Shown here: positions 44,601-50,031 of the stretch, piece by piece
How the letters are laid out: the number at the start of each line of letters is the position of its first letter
Position numbering within the stretch: position 1 is the first letter of the stretch
Assembly (NCBI GenBank): GCA_902537945.1
Contig: CACBDG010000017.1
Span: forward strand, 1 to 50,031
DNA from: an uncultured SAR116 cluster alpha proteobacterium
Lineage (GTDB): Bacteria > Pseudomonadota > Alphaproteobacteria > Puniceispirillales > Marisalimonadaceae
Reading direction: 5' to 3'
Length of the DNA stretch: 50,031 nucleotides
Made by a program: the position numbers and the translations under genes
Notes under the pieces: generated by a model
Told to the model about the DNA's origin: nothing
The model's input: the letters and a program-made list of their open reading frames with translations, nothing else
The model's database searches: none

Positions 44601-45167
44601 ATGCAAAATTCATTCAAAAAAATACTTCTTAATTTATTTCTTATTTTAAACATTTTTACTTATTTAAACTATTCTTCTAATGCAGATACTTTCGTTTATT
44701 CTGGTGGTTGCTTTTGGTGTACTGAAGCTGATACAGAAAAACTTGATGGCGTGTCTGATGTTATAAGTGGCTTCACTGCAGGCACAACTAAAGATCCAAA
44801 ATATATTCCTGGGCAGTGGGGAGATCATCGTGAGGCTGCATTAGTAATATATGATCCTAAAAAAATTACATTTAAAGAACTTGTAACTCATGTATTTAAG
44901 ACAATAGATTATGAAGACAATAATGGGCAATTTTGTGATAGAGGTAGATCTTATACACCAGCAATTTATTATAAAAATGATATGGAGAAAAAAATCATAT
45001 TATCTCTAGCACCAAAATCATCAATTGTGCCAGTTGAAAAAGAAACTAAATTTTATCCAGTTAGAGAAGAACATCAAAATTATTATAGAAAACAAACTTA
45101 TAAGTATGAATATTACAGATTTATGTGCAGAAGAGATAGTAGATTGGAACAATTGAATAATTATTAA
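44601..45167 (+). CDS. msrA: Peptide methionine sulfoxide reductase MsrA, probably exported
   Basis: About 188 residues. The catalytic cysteine lies in SGGCFWCTEADTEKLDGV; DPKYIPGQWGDHREAALVIYDPKKITF and the later GQFCDRGRSYTPAIYY are family signatures. It reduces Met-S-sulfoxide. The ATG at 44601 gives a clean signal peptide (FKKILLNLFLILNIFTYLN) ending near SSNA, so a periplasmic enzyme is likely. An upstream ATG at 44544 would add 19 polar residues and is less plausible. Its stop overlaps the convergent hpf stop. Confidence 0.93.
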   Translation: MQNSFKKILLNLFLILNIFTYLNYSSNADTFVYSGGCFWCTEADTEKLDGVSDVISGFTAGTTKDPKYIPGQWGDHREAALVIYDPKKITFKELVTHVFKTIDYEDNNGQFCDRGRSYTPAIYYKNDMEKKIILSLAPKSSIVPVEKETKFYPVREEHQNYYRKQTYKYEYYRFMCRRDSRLEQLNNY

Positions 45168-45763
45168 ACTTTAGCTAAATCTCTATTTCCTCTTGGATCT
45201 ACCCACCCAATTAAACCATCTTCTCTTTTGTAAATCATATTTAGTCCACTATGCTTTTTATTTCTGAACATTAGTGCCGATATATTTCCCAATTTCATTT
45301 TTTCGAGAGCATCAATAACTGTTAATTCTTCAATCTCTGTATTTAATTCTGCAAAAATTAGAGGTTCATTATTATTATTTTCCTCTTTTTTAAAATTACT
45401 TGATAAAGATTCATTTATTATTTGAAAATGTGCATCTAATACATTTGATTTATGTGAATTTTCGTTTTGTTTATAATTTTTAATTTTTCTTTTGTAGCGC
45501 CTTAGTTGTTTTGAAAGTTTTTCTAATGTGGAATCAAATGCTAATTTTGCAGTTTCACCACTTGATTGAGCTGTAAATTCCATTTTTTTTGTAATATGAA
45601 GTACTATAATAATGTAAAAAATTTTATTTTTTTTTGAAAGACTTACAATTGAAGAAACAGCATGTGGGAAATACTTATTAACTACTTGAATGAGAATTGA
45701 CTGAGAATATTTGGAAAAAGTTTCGCCTACTTTAACTTGCTTACCAAATATTTTAAAATGCAT
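45164..45763 (-). CDS. hpf: Ribosome hibernation promoting factor, long form
   Basis: This 199-residue protein has an N-terminal S30AE domain (residues 1-105, FKIFGKQVKVGETFSKY), a linker, and a C-terminal dimerisation domain (about 140-199). The latter shows the diagnostic L-x-x-M-K-L-G-N-I-S-A-L-M-F-R-N and YKREDGLIGWVDPRG. Long HPF dimerises 70S ribosomes into 100S particles in starved cells. It is a single gene and the upstream gap is 117 bases. Confidence 0.95.
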   Translation of the reverse strand: MHFKIFGKQVKVGETFSKYSQSILIQVVNKYFPHAVSSIVSLSKKNKIFYIIIVLHITKKMEFTAQSSGETAKLAFDSTLEKLSKQLRRYKRKIKNYKQNENSHKSNVLDAHFQIINESLSSNFKKEENNNNEPLIFAELNTEIEELTVIDALEKMKLGNISALMFRNKKHSGLNMIYKREDGLIGWVDPRGNRDLAKV

Positions 45764-45880
45764 AAAAAAACCTCTAATAACAATTACTATTAAAAAATTT
45801 ATTATGTACTATTGTCAATAACTTTATTTTCAACATACTTTAATAATTAATATTTTCAATAACATATGTGTGAGTTTCAA

Positions 45881-46182
45881 ATGACTTGTTACATAATAGT
45901 AAAATCAGATACTACACTTGTAGAAAAAAAAGAGTTTGAGAATTGGTATGCAAACGAACATCTCAGTGAAGCAATGAAAGCATTTAAGGCTAAAATGCAA
46001 AAAGAGGTTGGATAAAAAACACAAATTTCCATCTTGCCATATACGAATTCGAAAATATTAAGGATGCAGAAAAAGCCATTAATTCAAAGAATTTAAAAAT
46101 TCTTATAAAAAAATTTGATAAAAAATGGAGAAATAAAGTTCAACGAACAAGAGAATTGACTGAGTTAATCCAAATCATTTAA
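45881..46182 (+). pseudogene. Dabb-like gene split by a one-base frameshift
   Basis: From ATG 45881 the first frame gives MTCYIIVKSDTTLVEKKEFE and NWYANEHLSEAMKAFKAK, then runs into TAA. Shifting one base at the A-run 45992-45995 restores NAKRGWIKNTNFHLAIYEFE, then LKILIKKFDKKW and TRELTELIQII to TAA at 46180-46182. The W-Y-x-x-E-H-L segment is typical of dabb proteins (compare 15582). The full-length protein would be about 100 residues. One missing A explains everything; decay, slippage or sequence error are all possible. Confidence 0.72.
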
Positions 46183-46192
46183 AGTCTCTTTG

Positions 46193-46583
46193 TTAAATTT
46201 GATTGGATATTTCAATTAAATTTTTATCCGGGTCTCTAACGTATACAGATCTTATTGGACCATTAGCACCAGTTTTTTGAACCGGTCCATCTTCAATTTT
46301 AATGTCAAAATTATCAAAAATTTTTATCCATTCATTAACGTTTATTTCACTTATAAAGCAAATATCCATTGTACCTGGTAGTGGTTTGTTTGCATGAGGT
46401 TTAAAAGGTTTAGAAACTTCATGTAGATTTATTTTTGTCTACCAAATTTAAGAGATTTTCTTTTGTATTATCTGTGGATGATAAAAATTCCTGTAATTCC
46501 ATTCCTAAAATGTTTGAATAAAAATGTACTGATTTATTTATATCAAATACAGTTATTACCACGTGATCTAAAAAAAATGACAT
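46193..46583 (-). pseudogene. Glyoxalase/VOC-family gene with two frameshifts
   Basis: On the minus strand MSFFLDHVVITVFDINKSVH begins a vicinal-oxygen-chelate protein (FYSNILGMELQEF follows). The conserved SLKFGRQK, INLHEVSKPFKPHANKPLPG, GPVQKTGANGPIRSVYVRDP and NLIEISNQI blocks then appear in two further frames. Each shift equals one lost base, in or near the A-runs complementary to 46456-46459 and 46432-46436. The intact protein would be about 130 residues. The stop lies 11 bases from the stop of the frameshifted dabb gene. Confidence 0.75.
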
Positions 46584-46666
46584 AATAAATTTCTTTATGT
46601 TAACTTAAAATTTAAGTAAGTTTATAATGATTCTCTTAAAAAATTAATCAGAAAGTAAGATCGGCT

Positions 46667-47071
46667 GTGATTTTTAAAAAAAAATTTATTTATGTAATCC
46701 TTTTTATTTTTTTATTACCATTTAAATCGATAGCTAGGGATGTACATCTTCCATCCGCTGGATTTGATTGTAGTGATACAAATAATAAGTTTGAGTTTTT
46801 GTTTGATAGATCGAAAGACATGGATAATCCCAAAGTTTATAGAAGAATTAATGGTAAATTTTTATTAATTGGAAATTTATTAGCTGAAAAACAAGGGGCT
46901 TATGTCATTTGGGAAGATAAATATTTCTTTACAACAACTGATTTTGCATGGACTTTCGATAAAGTAACTTCAAAATTATCATCCGTAGTATTAAGTGTAG
47001 GATTGGGAACAGAAGATTTAAGTAAGATACCAAAACCGATGACATGCATGCAAAAAATTTTTTATTACTAA
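46667..47071 (+). CDS. Exported hypothetical protein
   Basis: This 134-residue protein has a signal peptide (IFKKKFIYVILFIFLLPFKSIA, cleavage near ARD). The mature part holds two cysteines (GFDCSD and MTCMQ) that could pair, and beta-rich segments (KFLLIGNLLAEKQGAYVIWEDKYFF). The start is GTG at 46667, giving the typical KKK signal head; no better start is available. The family is unrecognised. A periplasmic location is likely. Confidence 0.62.
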   Translation: MIFKKKFIYVILFIFLLPFKSIARDVHLPSAGFDCSDTNNKFEFLFDRSKDMDNPKVYRRINGKFLLIGNLLAEKQGAYVIWEDKYFFTTTDFAWTFDKVTSKLSSVVLSVGLGTEDLSKIPKPMTCMQKIFYY

Positions 47072-47130
47072 ATTTTTACAACATTTGTTTTGACTTAATT
47101 ATTTTTAAGTAATAAAAAATATTTATTTGT

Positions 47131-47207
47131 GGACGCGTAGCTCAGCTGGATAGAGCAACTGCCTTCTAAGCAGTAGGTCAGAGGTTCGAATCCTCTCGCG
47201 TTCACCA
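47131..47207 (+). tRNA. tRNA-Arg (anticodon TCT)
   Basis: A complete 77-base cloverleaf: acceptor GGACGCG pairs with CGCGTTC (one G-U), with discriminator A and encoded CCA. The D-arm is TAGCTCAGCTGGATAGAG, the anticodon stem CTGCC with loop TTCTAAG places TCT as anticodon, and the T-arm is GAGGTTCGAATCCTC. Confidence 0.96.
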
Positions 47208-47227
47208 TTTTATTGAAGGAGTTATGT

Positions 47228-47398
47228 TTGTTTGGATTAGGATTAATAAAAGGTACTGCTATAGGCTTAACAGGTGGCATATTAATAGGACTTGTCTTTA
47301 AAGAAGCTTGTAAACAATTAAAAAATAAAAAAAATCATAGATCTGATAATTCTTCCCTTAATGAAAATCCACCTGATGATATACAAGAAGTTAAATAA
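47228..47398 (+). CDS. Small glycine-rich single-helix membrane protein
   Basis: The best start is TTG 47228, six bases after AAGGAG (47216-47221). It gives about 56 residues: a Gly-rich hydrophobic segment (LGLIKGTAIGLTGGILIGLVF) and then a polar tail rich in Lys, Asn, Ser and Asp. It lies 20 bases after tRNA-Arg and may be transcribed with it. It is unrecognised. Confidence 0.5.
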   Translation: MFGLGLIKGTAIGLTGGILIGLVFKEACKQLKNKKNHRSDNSSLNENPPDDIQEVK

Positions 47399-47416
47399 TA
47401 ATTAATTATTGGCTTT

Positions 47417-48346
47417 TTACTTATTCCATTCTCGATACCAGTTTTTAAATAACGTATATTGATTTTCAGCATATTTTCTCTGACTTTCACTTAACTTATC
47501 AGTTGGATTAAAATGCAAATCATATGCTTTTTCTCCATTTAAAACCATTAAGTATTTATAATAAAGCACCAAATCTGGTCCCTCATCAAAAGATGACAAA
47601 ACGGCAAGAGCACTTTCAAGTTCTTTGGCTTTTTCTCTAGCCAAAGAATTACCTTTTGCAGCTTTTTCACATAAATCAATTAAATGCAATACTTCTTTTG
47701 GGAATGCATTTCCTACTCCTGTTATTGCGCCAACCGCACCACAATTCACATAGCCATGATAAACAGTTGTATCTACACCAATCATCAAAGATATATTTTT
47801 GTCTTTAGAAGTAATATGTTCCGCAGCATAACTAAGATCTTTAGCACCTCCAAATTCTTTAAAACCCACTAAATTTGGATATTCTTTTCTTAAATCAAAA
47901 AATAAATCTGCTCTTGTTGAAAAGCCATAATAATGACTATTGTAAATGACAGCAGGAAGTTTAGGCGCTCCTCTCAATATAGATGCAAAATGTTCTCTCT
48001 GAGCTGAAAGTGATGGCCCCCTAGATAAAACTCTTGGGATGACCATAAGACCTAATGCACCCACTTCTTGAGCGTGTACAGCATGTCCGGTCGCTTTTTT
48101 GGAATTAATTGAACCAGTACCTACAATTGTAGGAATACCAGCTTTAACCAACGTAGAGACGCCCTCTTGTCTTTCTTCATCACTCAATAAAGGCCAATCT
48201 CCCATTGATCCACAATAAATTACTGCTGACATTCCATAATTCATCAGTTCATCAGCTTTTTTCACAAGTAAATCAAAATTTGGAGAAAGATCTTGGTTAC
48301 AAGGCGTCATAAGAGCCGGCATACAACCTTTGAAAATATTTTCCAT
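47417..48346 (-). CDS. Dihydrodipicolinate synthase/N-acetylneuraminate lyase family aldolase
   Basis: This 309-residue TIM-barrel class I aldolase has the Schiff-base lysine K163 (LVGFKEFGGAKD) and the conserved tyrosine Y135 (PAVIYNSHYYG). The usual G-T-T/S-G-E motif near residue 46 is G-S-M-G-D (CGSMGDWPLLSDEERQ), so it is not a standard DapA. Relatives act on 2-keto sugar acids or hydroxyproline-derived acids. It heads toward the terminus of a run with two SDRs upstream, suggesting a small catabolic operon (22-base gap). Confidence 0.9.
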   Translation of the reverse strand: MENIFKGCMPALMTPCNQDLSPNFDLLVKKADELMNYGMSAVIYCGSMGDWPLLSDEERQEGVSTLVKAGIPTIVGTGSINSKKATGHAVHAQEVGALGLMVIPRVLSRGPSLSAQREHFASILRGAPKLPAVIYNSHYYGFSTRADLFFDLRKEYPNLVGFKEFGGAKDLSYAAEHITSKDKNISLMIGVDTTVYHGYVNCGAVGAITGVGNAFPKEVLHLIDLCEKAAKGNSLAREKAKELESALAVLSSFDEGPDLVLYYKYLMVLNGEKAYDLHFNPTDKLSESQRKYAENQYTLFKNWYREWNK

Positions 48347-48368
48347 ATTAACTTCCTTCTATTTTAAT

Positions 48369-49133
48369 TTACCCGTTAATTGAATAACCACCATCAACAG
48401 GTATTGCTGTACCAGTAACATAATTAGAGGCATCACTAGATAAAAATACTGCTATTCCTCCCAAATCATCTGGATCTCCCCAACGCCCAGCAGGAGTTCT
48501 TTCTTCAACCCTTGACTGTAGTTCAGGGATATCAATCCTAGCCTGACGTGTTAATGTCGTATCGATATATCCTGGTAAAACTGCATTTACTTGGATGTTT
48601 TCTTTAGCCCAAGTATTAGCAAGACTTTTAGTTAATTGAACCACCCCTCCTTTACTTGCGGAATATGCACTTCCTAGAGGTGCACCAAACAGAGAATGCA
48701 TTGATCCAATGTTAATTATTTTTCCACTATTAATATTTTTGAAATGTTTAAAGGCTGCCTTAGAGCAGGTAAATGTACTTATTAAATTTGTATCTATTAT
48801 TGACGTCCATTCTTCTAAATCATATTCTTCAGGTCGTTTTCTTATATTTGTTCCAGCATTATTAATTAATATATTTAGCTTTCCAAATTCTTTAGCCACA
48901 TCTTCAATAAGTTTATTACATGAGTTCTCGTTAACTACATCAACTATCAAAGATTTACATTTAATTTCCAAAGAATTTAACTCCTCAATTGATTTCTTGT
49001 TTTTGGTTTCATCCCTTCCAGCGATTACAACAGTTGCTCCCGCTTCACCAATGGCTTTAGCCATCGCGAAGCCTATACCACCATTTCCACCTGTTATAAT
49101 AGCCACCTTATCAGTTAAATTAAATAATTTCAT
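48369..49133 (-). CDS. Short-chain dehydrogenase/reductase
   Basis: This 254-residue classical SDR has TGGNGGIGFAMAKAIGEAG (cofactor loop), NNAGTNIRK, the catalytic Ser in GSMHSLFG, Y-x3-K in SAYSASKGGVVQLTK, and the C-terminal YVTGTAIPVDGGYSING. It resembles sugar-acid dehydrogenases such as gluconate 5- or 2-deoxy-gluconate 3-dehydrogenase types. It lies between the DapA-family aldolase and the second SDR, all on the minus strand. Confidence 0.93.
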   Translation of the reverse strand: MKLFNLTDKVAIITGGNGGIGFAMAKAIGEAGATVVIAGRDETKNKKSIEELNSLEIKCKSLIVDVVNENSCNKLIEDVAKEFGKLNILINNAGTNIRKRPEEYDLEEWTSIIDTNLISTFTCSKAAFKHFKNINSGKIINIGSMHSLFGAPLGSAYSASKGGVVQLTKSLANTWAKENIQVNAVLPGYIDTTLTRQARIDIPELQSRVEERTPAGRWGDPDDLGGIAVFLSSDASNYVTGTAIPVDGGYSING

Positions 49134-49156
49134 TTTTTACCACCTTCCCTTTTTTC

Positions 49157-49876
49157 TTACCAATTCTCTTGAGAAGTTCTTAAGTCTAATTCAAATGTCC
49201 ATGCATCTTTACTTTGATTATATAAAAACATATAAGCATCTGTAACGTTCTCTATGTTAATAAGTTTACCTTCCTTAACTCTTTGATCAAAATCTGATAA
49301 GCGTTGTTTTATTCTTTCTCCAGCTAACCCTCCATCTACAATTACGTGACTGACGTGAATTGAGTTTTCAGCGTATTCTTTAGCTAAAGCCTGAGCAAAA
49401 TTACGCAACGCACCTTTAGCAGAATTAAATGCACCAAAATTTGATTTACCTCTTAAAGAAGCACTAGCACCTGTAAAAATAATCGTCCCAGCAATTTTTT
49501 GACTTAGGAAGGACTTAATAACTTCTTTTGCAAACAAGAAACCTCCAAAACAGCATGATTCCCAACTTTCTCGAAAATAACTAGCATCCATTTCTATGAT
49601 CTTACCTGGTCGACTATTTCCTACATTATAAACAGCAAAGTCTAAACCTGGGCCAACTTCTTTGATCATATTTTTAATTTGGTTTTCATCAGTTGCATCT
49701 ACTACAAGAGGTATTGCTTTATTTCCATCTTTTATAATTGTGTCAACTAAAACATCTAAAGATTGCTTGGTTCTACCAGCAACAAACACTTCAAAATTAT
49801 TTTGAGCAATTTTTCTACACAATTGTCCACCCAAACCATTCAATGGACCAACACCTATGACTAAAGCTTTTTTCAT
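49157..49876 (-). CDS. SDR-family protein lacking the catalytic tyrosine
   Basis: This 239-residue protein has a Rossmann start (ALVIGVGPLNGLGGQLCRKIA, a variant of T-G-x3-G-x-G) and a GASASLRGKSNFGAFNSAK segment. The Tyr of Y-x3-K is Phe (F-N-S-A-K), while the Ser and Lys remain. This F-x3-K form with SLRG recurs in a branch of SDRs that also have H-V-x-H-V-(I/V)-(I/V)-D-G, as here (HVSHVIVDGG). Redox activity is therefore uncertain. It lies 23 bases upstream of the typical SDR gene. Confidence 0.87.
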   Translation of the reverse strand: MKKALVIGVGPLNGLGGQLCRKIAQNNFEVFVAGRTKQSLDVLVDTIIKDGNKAIPLVVDATDENQIKNMIKEVGPGLDFAVYNVGNSRPGKIIEMDASYFRESWESCCFGGFLFAKEVIKSFLSQKIAGTIIFTGASASLRGKSNFGAFNSAKGALRNFAQALAKEYAENSIHVSHVIVDGGLAGERIKQRLSDFDQRVKEGKLINIENVTDAYMFLYNQSKDAWTFELDLRTSQENW

Positions 49877-49891
49877 TTTTATACACTCTTT

Positions 49892-50031
49892 TTAATTTAA
49901 GTAAGAATCTACTCTTTGCAGTAAAGAATTAAGTCTAATTTTAAGATCTAACAATTGATTTTTTAAATTTTTATTTTCACTTTTTAATTCTTTAATTTTT
50001 ACTTTTAATAATGAATTGTTTAAATCCGTGC
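49892..50031 (-). CDS. C-terminal end of a coiled-coil protein, start outside window
   Basis: The minus-strand frame is open to the window edge and ends with TAA at 49892-49894. The 45 visible residues are a Leu/Lys/Asn heptad pattern (LNNSLLKVKIKELKSENKNL, then QLLDLKIRLNSLLQRVDSYL), typical of a coiled coil. The identity is not determinable. Confidence 0.5.
   Translation of the reverse strand, partial: TDLNNSLLKVKIKELKSENKNLKNQLLDLKIRLNSLLQRVDSYLN

Noticed and set aside
48709-49245. Plus-strand ORF of 178 codons
   Set aside because: It is the antisense of two well-supported SDR genes.

Overview
This 50 kb window is very AT-rich chromosomal DNA with short intergenic gaps, ATGA/TTGA gene overlaps and mostly TAA stops. 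The gene content points to a free-living, probably marine alphaproteobacterium of the SAR11-like or another AT-rich lineage: a tripartite tricarboxylate transporter with Bug binding protein, CaiB/BaiF CoA transferase, TauD and PhyH dioxygenases, enolase-superfamily dehydratases, a sulfatase, and tesA beside a YbbA/YbbP-type ABC exporter. The lineage is inferred, because there is no rRNA or other phylogenetic marker here. No insertion sequence, phage, CRISPR array or replication origin was seen.

Layout. 0-5.9 kb: the 3' end of a two-domain dimeric alpha/beta-barrel (dabb) protein, an MDR oxidoreductase, a CueR-like MerR regulator overlapping a DMT permease, purN, a CBS protein and membrane proteins. 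5.9-13.9 kb: an accessory strip of small genes (ppnP, DsrE-like, several dabb-fold paralogues, a tautomerase, a DUF1330-like protein, a secreted heparin-lyase-like protein). It is interspersed with decayed genes (SnoaL-like with an in-frame stop, a GFA remnant), three tiny membrane ORFs, and two families of degenerate intergenic repeats (here R1 and R2) that sit at gene ends. 14.0-18.8 kb: tRNA-Arg(TCG), an M20 amidohydrolase with a dabb partner, a MotA-like fragment, an AbrB-family permease and a TSUP permease.

18.8-35.6 kb is a catabolic island, almost all on the minus strand and without a recognisable intact regulator. One block holds a sulfatase, two enolase-superfamily enzymes and a TSUP permease. 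A second holds a TauD-type dioxygenase, TctB, TctA, a CoA transferase and the Bug protein. A third holds PhyH, thiolase, PhyH, a thiamine-diphosphate enzyme, a transthyretin-like HIUase homologue, a SnoaL-like protein and another TauD. Together they suggest uptake of a carboxylated, perhaps sulfated, compound, CoA activation, oxygenase chemistry and C-C cleavage. The substrate cannot be read from sequence.

35.6-50 kb: the ABC exporter/tesA module, a MhpD-like hydratase flanked by two tiny membrane ORFs, a MATE transporter, an epimerase, an epoxide hydrolase, msrA, long-form hpf, two adjacent genes broken by single-base losses in A-tracts (a dabb protein and a glyoxalase-fold protein), tRNA-Arg(TCT), a DapA-family aldolase, two SDRs, and the C-terminus of a coiled-coil protein at the right edge.
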